The translations under genes and the position numbers were made by a program. The notes beneath the pieces are model-generated. The model was given only the letters and a program-made list of their open reading frames with translations, was not told where the DNA came from and did no database searches. From CAMLQK01 sp035690865 (GTDB lineage: Bacteria; Patescibacteriota; Saccharimonadia; Saccharimonadales; UBA4665), in NCBI GenBank assembly GCA_035690865.1, contig DASSKE010000005.1:186001-250000 (forward strand): DNA of 64,000 nt, in the 5' to 3' direction. Numbering within the stretch: the stretch's first letter is position 1; the number at the start of each line of letters is the position of its first letter. Shown in pieces: positions 1 to 7,015 of the stretch.

Positions 1-648
1 CACCGACTTACGAAATGTGGAACCAACGCCGCCCACGATATACTCCATATTGGCGGTGGTAAGCGCCCTCTTCATACGGTACGAAATAAGATATTCAAAG
101 CGCTGGGCAATGCCCAAAAGCTTCGTGGTAGGAATGATTTTAACGTTTGCTGCCGAAGCAATAACACGGCGGTCTCTAAAATGCGCTACCATGCTCGCGA
201 TTGCGTCAGGCTTTAAGAGGGAGTCAGCGTCCACAACCATAATGAGCGAACCTTTGGCCCACTTACTCACTGCGCGGTTGATTGCTGCTGCCTTACCGGC
301 ATTCTGTTGATGCACAACGGTAAATTGTCCGGGAAATCTACGTTGATACTGACGCACAATGGCCAAGGTTTTGTCTTTTGATCCATCGTCCACCACTATA
401 ATCTGCTTATTTGTATAAGTATTAGCCATGACCGACTCGAGTGTGCGGATCACTCCGGTCTCTTCATTGTATGCGGGGATTACTACCGTAATGAGCGGAC
501 GGTAGGCCCGCTTAGCCCTACCAGATTGCCGGCGACGCAACTGGCGGATGTCATATATATCCGCACCAATCAACATCACCAGCACGCGCACAAAGTTCAG
601 CAAGCTCAAAAAAGCAATCAGGTAATACATGGCGTGTGAAAGTGTCAT
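1..648 (-). CDS. Family 2 glycosyltransferase, N-terminal part (cut by window edge)
   Basis: The frame runs open from an ATG at 648 off the left edge (216 codons). A hydrophobic N-terminal helix is followed by a GT-A domain with VVDDGSKDK (nucleotide-sugar binding), VVDADS (the metal-binding DxD equivalent) and a later GGVGSTFR segment. This layout resembles membrane-bound processive GT2 enzymes of the PgaC/hyaluronan-synthase type, which polymerise sugars from UDP-sugars at the inner membrane. The ATG overlaps the sortase stop codon in an ATGA, so the two are translationally coupled in one operon. The acceptor and product cannot be told because the C-terminal half is missing. Confidence 0.85.
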   Translation of the reverse strand, partial: MTLSHAMYYLIAFLSLLNFVRVLVMLIGADIYDIRQLRRRQSGRAKRAYRPLITVVIPAYNEETGVIRTLESVMANTYTNKQIIVVDDGSKDKTLAIVRQYQRRFPGQFTVVHQQNAGKAAAINRAVSKWAKGSLIMVVDADSLLKPDAIASMVAHFRDRRVIASAANVKIIPTTKLLGIAQRFEYLISYRMKRALTTANMEYIVGGVGSTFRKSV

Positions 649-1271
649 GACACATCCCCTTGCCCAATATAATCAAACTGCATAATACGCCGCTGCTCAA
701 AGTGGCCGCCCGTACAGGTCATAATAAAGATTGCGTTGTCAACTTTACGAAGCAGTGCCGCACTATCGGTTGGGTTTACAGCAGTATCACCACTGTAACG
801 GAACCACAATTCGCGTCCATCCTGCGTTTGGACCTTGAGCAGCTCGTCTTGCGCCGCCCCATTTAAGCCTCTAAAGACACCCGGGATTGAGTGCGCATAT
901 ATCACTGGCGTGCCGGGGGAAAAGTTCTTCGTTGGCTGCATATAAAATGCATGACTTCGGTCCAGAGTCCAGGCTTGGGTACGCTTATTATAGGTACCCG
1001 CAAGAATGTCGAGAGCAATCTGCAAACGAGGAAACTGTAGCGACGCTGGCTCTGACCAATGCAGGTCAAGTGAAGCTGTTTGTGCAACTTGCTTTTGGAC
1101 CTGCTGTGCCCGAACGGCATTCTGGGCCTGCCCCTGTTGCTTCGTGCGATAGGTTTGAGCAAGCGGCCACACCAAAGCGCCTGCACCTGCAAGCAGCAAA
1201 GAACACGCTATAACACTTAGCATGTTACGCTTTAAAAAAGCATTGGTAATACTTGCCCAACCCATACGCAT
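645..1271 (-). CDS. Sortase-family transpeptidase
   Basis: 208 aa with one N-terminal transmembrane helix (about residues 17-36) and an extracytoplasmic sortase domain. The catalytic residues are visible: His127 in VIYAHSIPG, Cys186 in MTCTGG and Arg194/195 just after it. Sortases cleave LPxTG-type signals and attach the protein to an amine acceptor at the cell surface. The gene directly upstream encodes a tiny LPATG protein, an obvious candidate substrate. The sortase shares its last bases with the downstream glycosyltransferase start (ATGA). The exact sortase class is not assigned; one protein with a short C-terminus fits class E/F-like housekeeping or dedicated enzymes. Confidence 0.88.
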   Translation of the reverse strand: MRMGWASITNAFLKRNMLSVIACSLLLAGAGALVWPLAQTYRTKQQGQAQNAVRAQQVQKQVAQTASLDLHWSEPASLQFPRLQIALDILAGTYNKRTQAWTLDRSHAFYMQPTKNFSPGTPVIYAHSIPGVFRGLNGAAQDELLKVQTQDGRELWFRYSGDTAVNPTDSAALLRKVDNAIFIMTCTGGHFEQRRIMQFDYIGQGDVS

Positions 1272-1294
1272 CTCTAGGGGTAAAAAGAAAGGTA

Positions 1295-1480
1295 TTACGC
1301 ACCAAGCTTGCGGCGCATAACACGCACCACAATCTGGCTGACTAGCGCAGTTGCGCCAATTGCTATAGCTGAGTAGGCCAAAATGGTACCCAGGGTGTTA
1401 CCACCTGTAGCGGGCAGTAAAACTGCGCCCGTACCAGTTACCACACTACTCCCAACGATATCGCCGCCTTTACCGTACAT
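1295..1480 (-). CDS. 61-aa LPATG sorting-signal mini-protein
   Basis: Almost the whole protein is a cell-wall sorting signal: LPATG at residues 23-27, a hydrophobic segment (about 31-54) and a basic tail ending RRKLGA. There is no N-terminal signal peptide; only about 22 Gly/Ser/Val-rich residues precede the motif. A good Shine-Dalgarno site (AAGGAG) lies 6 nt before the ATG. The sortase gene follows 23 bp downstream, so this is probably its dedicated substrate or a small anchor subunit. Upstream lie a strong promoter and a terminator-like hairpin, described separately. Confidence 0.8.
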   Translation of the reverse strand: MYGKGGDIVGSSVVTGTGAVLLPATGGNTLGTILAYSAIAIGATALVSQIVVRVMRRKLGA

Positions 1481-1497
1481 AGCATCTCCTTATAAAA

Positions 1498-1531
1498 CAA
1501 AAAGGACCCCGCCTAAATAAAGGCGTGGACC
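1498..1531 (-). terminator. Terminator-like hairpin in the 5' leader of the LPATG gene (putative attenuator)
   Basis: On the minus strand GGTCC(A)CGCC pairs with GGCGGGGTCC around an 8-nt AT-rich loop (10 pairs with one bulged A and two G-U pairs) and is followed by TTTTTGTTTT. No minus-strand gene lies upstream that it could terminate. It sits between the promoter at 1556-1584 and the Shine-Dalgarno site of the LPATG gene. Confidence 0.6.
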
Positions 1532-1555
1532 CTCCTGTTGTTTATACTACAGCCC

Positions 1556-1584
1556 ATTATACACCTCGCCCCTTCCCCTGTAAA
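1556..1584 (-). promoter_or_regulatory. Promoter of the LPATG-sortase operon
   Basis: TTTACA, a 17-bp spacer and TATAAT on the minus strand. This is a near-consensus sigma-70 promoter that would start transcription near 1549, about 70 nt before the LPATG start codon. Confidence 0.75.
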
Positions 1585-1619
1585 CAATGATTTGCAGTGA
1601 TTTTGCGCACATTTTGGCG

Positions 1620-1649
1620 TTGACAGGGCGGTAAAGCGTTGGGTACTAT
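1620..1649 (+). promoter_or_regulatory. Promoter of the fibre-like gene at 1724
   Basis: TTGACA, an 18-bp spacer and TACTAT. It lies back to back with the minus-strand promoter at 1556-1584. Confidence 0.65.
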
Positions 1650-1723
1650 GGCTACGTTATTTAAATAGCAGTTGAACGCGAACTAGCTATTTTTTATTTG
1701 TTTCAACTTTAAGGAGGGTACGT

Positions 1724-2824
1724 ATGGCTCGCTTGCCGCAGCCGGGCAAAAACGCTGGCAACTGGGGTGATATGCTCAATGATTTCTTGTTGGTAGAGCA
1801 TGAAGAAGATGGTTCACTACGCCTAAGCGGCTCGCTTAGCGCCAAGTACACCAAGCCGAGTGCCGGAATTCCTTTCTCCGACCTCAGCTCCGAGATTCAA
1901 ACGCGCTTTTCTGATATCGATTCAGAATTGCAGGCTCTTTTGCAAGAAATTGAGACACCAACAAAGCTGGTTGCGTCCGTTAACGGTCGAAGTGGAAGCG
2001 TAACGCTTACCGCGTCTGATGTGGGCCTGTCCAATGTGACCGACGACGCCCAACTTAAGGCGGCCGATTTAGATACAGACAACACCCTCGCTGGTGACAG
2101 CAATGCCAAGGTCCCCTCTCAAAAGGCCGTCAAAAGCTATGTTGACACCAAAATTGCCAGCGTTCCCTCCCCTCAAGATGCCTCAAGTGTCACCAAAGGT
2201 CAGCTCAAGCTCACTGGTGACCTTGGTGGCACCGCCGATAATCCAACCGTAAAATTCAGCAACGATACGCTGCATGTGCTTAAAGCCGGCGATACCATAA
2301 CCGGCAGTTTGACCTTTTCTGATTCGACCGCATCGACCAAAACTATTATTGATCTTCAAAACAACGGCACATCGCGTTTTAATGCCACCAACTTGGGAAC
2401 AGTGACCATTACCGCAGCTAGCGGCGATGCGTTGACCATAGACAGCAGCAACCCTGCAAATACTATCGTGCGCCTCAAGAATAAGGGCGCCGAAAAAGGA
2501 GCGTTGTATAACATATCCGGAAGCACTGACGTAACGCTGCGCAGCCAGGGAGATTTAGTGCTCGTAGCCAACAACGCCGCTACTGCCTCGTCGTTCAGGC
2601 TCAGCAGCACCAGCGTAGGCTTTTCTGACGGATTAAACTTTGCCGTCGGCACCACAACCGGCACCAAGTTTGGCACCACATCTACCCAAAAACTCGGCTT
2701 CTTCGGCGCTACGCCAGTCGTTCGACCAACAGTGAGCGGCTCACGCTCAAGCGGAGCAGCCTTAACTTCACTGCTCAGCACGTTGGCGACCCTCGGCATC
2801 ATCACTGACGCCACCACCGCATAA
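1724..2824 (+). CDS. MARLP-module protein with phage tail-fibre-like repeats
   Basis: 366 aa. Residues 1-30 carry the module shared with three other proteins here (MARLP, then GNWGDMLNDFLLVEH, then DG). Residues 86-105 (SVNGRSGSVTLTASDVGLSN) and the following KVPSQKAVKSYVDTKI segment resemble repeats in phage tail and fibre proteins. The C-terminal KLGFFGATP segment is likewise typical of phage fibre tips. There is no signal peptide or membrane helix. The Shine-Dalgarno site AAGGAGG lies 7 nt before the ATG. It is probably a structural or surface protein; whether it belongs to a particle or is exported alone cannot be told from the sequence. Confidence 0.75.
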   Translation: MARLPQPGKNAGNWGDMLNDFLLVEHEEDGSLRLSGSLSAKYTKPSAGIPFSDLSSEIQTRFSDIDSELQALLQEIETPTKLVASVNGRSGSVTLTASDVGLSNVTDDAQLKAADLDTDNTLAGDSNAKVPSQKAVKSYVDTKIASVPSPQDASSVTKGQLKLTGDLGGTADNPTVKFSNDTLHVLKAGDTITGSLTFSDSTASTKTIIDLQNNGTSRFNATNLGTVTITAASGDALTIDSSNPANTIVRLKNKGAEKGALYNISGSTDVTLRSQGDLVLVANNAATASSFRLSSTSVGFSDGLNFAVGTTTGTKFGTTSTQKLGFFGATPVVRPTVSGSRSSGAALTSLLSTLATLGIITDATTA

Positions 2825-2847
2825 CGAATCAACAAGGAAAGATCACA

Positions 2848-3009
2848 ATGGATATTACAACCATTAAAGACCTCAAAGAATTAAAAGCTATGGCTTACGA
2901 CCAGCTCACTATTTTAGAGCAAACCAAGGCCAACCTTAAACTTATAACCGCTCGAATCAACGAAGTTGAGCTGCAACCAGTGCAGCCAAAAGCCAACACG
3001 AAAGAATAG
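2848..3009 (+). CDS. 53-aa charged helical protein between two MARLP-module genes
   Basis: A short ORF that starts with ATG after an AAGGAAAG ribosome-binding site and ends with TAG. The product (MDITTIKDLKELKAMAYDQL...) is predicted to be almost entirely helical, with a heptad-like pattern to about residue 40 and a Pro/Gln-rich tail. It lies 23 bp after the fibre-like gene and is followed by the beta-helix gene, so it is probably co-transcribed. It could be a chaperone or a coiled-coil partner of the fibre. The family is not recognised. Confidence 0.6.
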   Translation: MDITTIKDLKELKAMAYDQLTILEQTKANLKLITARINEVELQPVQPKANTKE

Positions 3010-3082
3010 TCGAAAAAACACTTGCGCTTTAGGACGAACGTAGTGTACCTTAAGCCAAGATTAGATATATAATAGGAGGCAT

Positions 3083-4759
3083 ATGGTAAGACTTCCAGTA
3101 TCAGGCAGTGATAGCGGTGATTGGGGCGATCTCTTAAATGAGTTCTTGCTTGTTGAGCATACAACAGATGGGAGAAATAAGGCTCGGACCGTCTATACCG
3201 TGGGAGTCGACGCAGATTATAATTTCAGCGACTACAGCTCGCCCCAGGCAGCTATCCAGGCCGCAATAGACAGTCATAGCCCAACAGGCGCAGATCTTAT
3301 TATCAATGCATCGTGTACGATCACAGGAAGCGTTGCTATTAAGTCAAACATCCATCTCAGTAGTTTGTCTGGTGTCGTGATAACCTTTAACTCAGGGCAC
3401 ATTGGTGGGGTGCCGGCCAGCCCAAATAGTGGGTTTCACGCCATCACTACGACCGCAACGGCTAACAACTTTTCCTTGGCTAATCTGCAATTCAATGGGG
3501 GGCTAACCACACTAATGACCGGGGTGGACGGCGCAGAGTACCACGCTATATACATCCGCCATGGGTCATACGACTTCACCATTGAGAATATCTACGGCAC
3601 AAGAACTGCCTCAGGTGTCGTTCGTTTTCGTGACACATGTTATTCATTTACTGTTCGCAACATATCCGCCTTTGAGGCCGATGCAGCTGTCGTCTGCACA
3701 GTTGGCTGTAAAGAATTCACTCTCGAGCAGATTAAGGCTGTCGACTGCTTTGCTGAGGGACTTTATCTTGGCTCAGGGATTAACAACTTTAACATCTCCA
3801 ATATATACACTGAAAATTGCGGTACGCGCGGTCTCTCAATAAACAACGACGCAACACCATTAACTCGTGGTGGTATACAGGGGAACATTAGCAATGTTCA
3901 GGCTTTGAACTGTAGCCTTCAGGGTGTTTACCTTGTTGGGTGTGACGAGCTAAACCTGAGCAATATATACTGTCGTGGGAATAAACGATCGGGAATATCT
4001 ATCTCAGGTTGCAATAATATCACTCTCACGGGAGCACAATGCTGGAATAATAACCAGGCGCGCTCGACCGATAATGTCAGCCAGTATAGTAGCATTATCA
4101 TATATGATTCAAAATATATCAGGCTGAGCCAACCAATATGTGATGATGATGGAAGTGTTGTGTATCAATATCGGGGCGTCGATACACAACAAAGTGTTGC
4201 GGGTGCAACTGACTATGTGCAAGTTATAGGTGGGCGCAGCCAGAACACCATATCAAGCTCACAAGCCGTAGTAATCGGCAACAACTCGACTGCTATTAGC
4301 CATGGTGGCTACAATCCACGACGATATCGAGACAATGGCAATGTATCAGCTTCGCCAAGTGTCTTACTAAAAAATGGGGATGTCCAAAGACTTAGTATTA
4401 CCCAGAATACAACACTTGGAAGCCTTGACACTAATGTCATACCTGGTCAAGAGCTAACGCTTATTATTCAACAGAATACAACTGGGGGATACACGTTCAC
4501 ACTTCCGTCAAATGTCACACTTTTAAATGGAGCGTTTGTTGTTAATCGATCTGCAAGTGCAGTTACGGAGATTAAGCTAGTTTATGTTAGCTCTACTGCT
4601 GGATGGTATGAGATAGCTCGAACAGGTACTGGCTGGACAACTCCACCGGCTACCGCGACCAGCACGGGCACAAGCGGTCAGATAGCATACGACGCAAGCT
4701 ACTTCTATATCTGCATCGCAACCAACACCTGGCGGCGGGTGGCTATAAGCAGTTGGTAA
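3083..4759 (+). CDS. MARLP-module right-handed beta-helix protein
   Basis: 558 aa. The N-terminal module reads MVRLP, GDWGDLLNEFLLVEH, DG. From about residue 50 to 400 there are short repeats rich in N, I, S and G with ladder-like spacing (NISNIYTENC, NLSNIYCRGN, GISISGCNNI), typical of pectate-lyase-like parallel beta-helices. The C-terminal end (GQIAYDASYFYICIATNTW) matches a segment common at the ends of phage fibre proteins. No signal peptide is visible. AGGAGG lies close before the ATG. The role is probably surface or fibre glycan binding or cleavage; catalytic residues could not be assigned. Confidence 0.75.
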   Translation: MVRLPVSGSDSGDWGDLLNEFLLVEHTTDGRNKARTVYTVGVDADYNFSDYSSPQAAIQAAIDSHSPTGADLIINASCTITGSVAIKSNIHLSSLSGVVITFNSGHIGGVPASPNSGFHAITTTATANNFSLANLQFNGGLTTLMTGVDGAEYHAIYIRHGSYDFTIENIYGTRTASGVVRFRDTCYSFTVRNISAFEADAAVVCTVGCKEFTLEQIKAVDCFAEGLYLGSGINNFNISNIYTENCGTRGLSINNDATPLTRGGIQGNISNVQALNCSLQGVYLVGCDELNLSNIYCRGNKRSGISISGCNNITLTGAQCWNNNQARSTDNVSQYSSIIIYDSKYIRLSQPICDDDGSVVYQYRGVDTQQSVAGATDYVQVIGGRSQNTISSSQAVVIGNNSTAISHGGYNPRRYRDNGNVSASPSVLLKNGDVQRLSITQNTTLGSLDTNVIPGQELTLIIQQNTTGGYTFTLPSNVTLLNGAFVVNRSASAVTEIKLVYVSSTAGWYEIARTGTGWTTPPATATSTGTSGQIAYDASYFYICIATNTWRRVAISSW

Positions 4760-4764
4760 AAATA

Positions 4765-4792
4765 AAGAACCCCGCTTTTGGGCGGGGTTCTT
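4765..4792. terminator. Bidirectional intrinsic terminator
   Basis: AAGAACCCCGC pairs with GCGGGGTTCTT around a 6-nt loop. On the minus strand it is followed by TATTTTT, which is good for ending the 4823-5200 gene. On the plus strand it is followed by GTGTATC, which is weaker for the beta-helix gene. Confidence 0.8.
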
Positions 4793-4822
4793 GTGTATCA
4801 GTAGGGTTAGAGAACGAGACTG

Positions 4823-5200
4823 TTAGAAGCGTTCGTTAGGGTCGCCGGCGTAACCGCTACCACCGTGCATTACTACCCAGTTTGCGCACTGATTCCAGCT
4901 GTTAAAGCCGTATACATACCACCAACCGTGGTTGCACTCTGCCTTGGCTGCTGGAGCCTTAGTAGAAACGTAACGCAAGCAGTGGTCAAGGTTCTTGAAG
5001 CCTAGAGCCTGCCAACCAGCACCACCGTACTGAGAGTAACAAACCTTTTGAGGACTGTTTTTGTCAACGTTAAAGTAGCTTGGGCTAGCGGCTGCAACAC
5101 CAGATGTACTAACAACTGCTACCGTAGCGATAGCAACAAAAGCTGCTACTAATTTAGACGAACGAACGATCTGTGCTAGTGAGCTAACGAATTGCTTCAT
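4823..5200 (-). CDS. Small secreted protein with two Cys-bounded GW...GF repeats
   Basis: The start was set at the ATG at 5200 because AAGGAG precedes it, and the upstream extension lacks a site. 125 aa: a signal peptide with hydrophobic core about residues 17-37 and a likely AxA cleavage near residue 38, then two similar units. Unit one is C54...W63QALGF68...C74LRYV; unit two is C89...W93...GF99...C105ANWV. Each unit probably closes one disulfide. I recall similar C-GGW-xxF-xxxGQC-xxxV units in secreted proteins of Actinobacteria and Saccharibacteria, but no function is known to me. It is monocistronic with its own promoter and terminator. Confidence 0.75.
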   Translation of the reverse strand: MKQFVSSLAQIVRSSKLVAAFVAIATVAVVSTSGVAAASPSYFNVDKNSPQKVCYSQYGGAGWQALGFKNLDHCLRYVSTKAPAAKAECNHGWWYVYGFNSWNQCANWVVMHGGSGYAGDPNERF

Positions 5201-5262
5201 ACCTAACTCCTTCTTACTAACCTTATTCTTAACCCTTAAATATTTTGCAAACAACAGATCTT

Positions 5263-5291
5263 AGCTTACTACAGGCTGCCCTTGCTTGCAA
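5263..5291 (-). promoter_or_regulatory. Promoter of the secreted Cys-repeat gene
   Basis: TTGCAA, a 17-bp spacer and TAAGCT on the minus strand. A 12-bp palindrome, GGTAAATTTACC, abuts the -35 box at 5292-5303 and could be an operator. Confidence 0.45.
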
Positions 5292-5335
5292 GGTAAATTT
5301 ACCCCTTGATGCTTATTTGACTACGCTTAAGAGTC

Positions 5336-6991
5336 TCATTCCCTATTCTCTACCCGGTATATCTTAACAGAAGGCGTATTCTTAACGAGCACTATGCCCT
5401 CCTGGCGCTCTATAAAGGCATAGTCGTCATCGATATCATTGGTCAGCACTATATACTGCACGTTTAAAGTGGCCAGGTCACGTGCAAAAGTGTGGCCGCC
5501 TTGCCTGGCGCTTGGCAAAACCTCTGCCCCAATACGTTGCTGGATGTACGTCCAAGTATATGGTGTGGCTCCTTTTATCTCAGGGTCGGTGCTCGCGATG
5601 ACATTCCCACCAAAGAACTTAGGCGCAGGATTAGCAATAATCCGCTCAGCAAAATCATAGTGCATGTACAGATGCCAAGGCAGGAAAAGTACCCTACATT
5701 CTCCTGAACAGCGCTCTTTAATATAAGACCTAGATTCATACCAACCCCTGGGATAGTCATGCGTCTTTAGTTGGCTGGCAAATCCCCACGGCATAAGCGG
5801 CGCTAGCATACATGGCAGCGCCAGAGCAGCTGTTATCAGTATATCCCGCCCTTGTTTTGCCAAGGCTAGTAGTCGCTGCAATCCGAGGGCACCAAAGAGT
5901 GCATAGCCAATACAAAGCAACGCAACAAACTTTTGCGGCTCACGGTATCCGGCAAAGAAAGGTACATGTTGCACCATCCATCCATTAAGGCTAGCAAATA
6001 TAGTTGCCGATGTGCCGATAGCAAATATGCATCCGACTGCCATGACAACAAGCAATGGGCTTAGCACAGGTAGGGCTTGCCTTTTTGCCTGGCGTGCCCC
6101 AATAATTGCCATTGCCCAAAGTGCACCAACCGGGAGCATCCACCACCAAAATACATTTCGTGACGTTTGGTAGAGGTTCTGCGTGTCTGCCCAGAACCCC
6201 TGTAAACTAAGCACATTGCCGATAACGCCCCACCACGTGCCGGCAGTTGCAAAGGCTGCGGCATCGATCTTACTAAAGCCCTGGGTCGTCTGTTGGAGAG
6301 CGCTTGATCCAAGTACTACAGGGAGCCACCAATATACTGTGGCCGTAGCAGTTACGCCAATATACAAAGCAATAGCTTGTAGCAGCAGTCTTTTTTGGCT
6401 GTGTTTAACATACTCAAAAACAGCAAATACCGTTACGGCCATGAGAGCAATGCCGAACATGTGAACCGAGAAAATTGCGACAGCAGATAACCAAAACCCT
6501 GCAATGGTAGCCTGTATTGCTTTTGGCTTTTGTGTTAGTTTCCAGAAGCTGCTTATACACCACGGCAATAAAGCGTAGCCAGCTACTATTAAGTACTGGC
6601 CAATCATGTACCGCGAGTAAACAAACGGATTCACCATATATAGCAAGCCCGCAAACAGATAGATTGCTCTGCTATCTGCCTTGGGTATCCGCAACCGTGT
6701 AAGGCGATGCATCCCGAGGCCAGCCAACAAAAGCGTTGCAAATAAAATGCTTTTTTGAAGGATATCCGCCGGAATATGAGTACTTAAAACGTGTAGAAGC
6801 AATTCGTATGGATAGCTTGGCAACAACTCATGCGGCATTGGCGGCCATGGTACAAAAACCATATCAGCGGCAAAAACAAACCCACGCCTGAGCAGAGGAC
6901 CAAGTATAAGCAGCGCGGCAGCGCCATAAACAAATACTTCAGCATGTCTCCGTATCCAAGTATGAATTGTATGTGTCACTGCCCGCAACAT
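5336..6991 (-). CDS. Polytopic membrane protein, GT-C/YfhO-like
   Basis: 551 aa. Residues 1 to about 415 are a run of many hydrophobic helices with an early periplasmic loop containing acidic and Trp residues (FAADMVFVPWPP). The last 130 residues are soluble and presumably outside the membrane. This topology fits GT-C-fold transferases and YfhO-type proteins that use polyprenyl-linked sugars. It lies 24 bp downstream of an even larger protein of the same kind, with GAGGAG before its ATG, and closes the surface-glycan cluster. No GT-C catalytic residue was assigned with certainty. Confidence 0.65.
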   Translation of the reverse strand: MLRAVTHTIHTWIRRHAEVFVYGAAALLILGPLLRRGFVFAADMVFVPWPPMPHELLPSYPYELLLHVLSTHIPADILQKSILFATLLLAGLGMHRLTRLRIPKADSRAIYLFAGLLYMVNPFVYSRYMIGQYLIVAGYALLPWCISSFWKLTQKPKAIQATIAGFWLSAVAIFSVHMFGIALMAVTVFAVFEYVKHSQKRLLLQAIALYIGVTATATVYWWLPVVLGSSALQQTTQGFSKIDAAAFATAGTWWGVIGNVLSLQGFWADTQNLYQTSRNVFWWWMLPVGALWAMAIIGARQAKRQALPVLSPLLVVMAVGCIFAIGTSATIFASLNGWMVQHVPFFAGYREPQKFVALLCIGYALFGALGLQRLLALAKQGRDILITAALALPCMLAPLMPWGFASQLKTHDYPRGWYESRSYIKERCSGECRVLFLPWHLYMHYDFAERIIANPAPKFFGGNVIASTDPEIKGATPYTWTYIQQRIGAEVLPSARQGGHTFARDLATLNVQYIVLTNDIDDDYAFIERQEGIVLVKNTPSVKIYRVENRE

Positions 6992-7015
6992 AACGCAGCT
7001 CCTCTTAAGCGAAAC

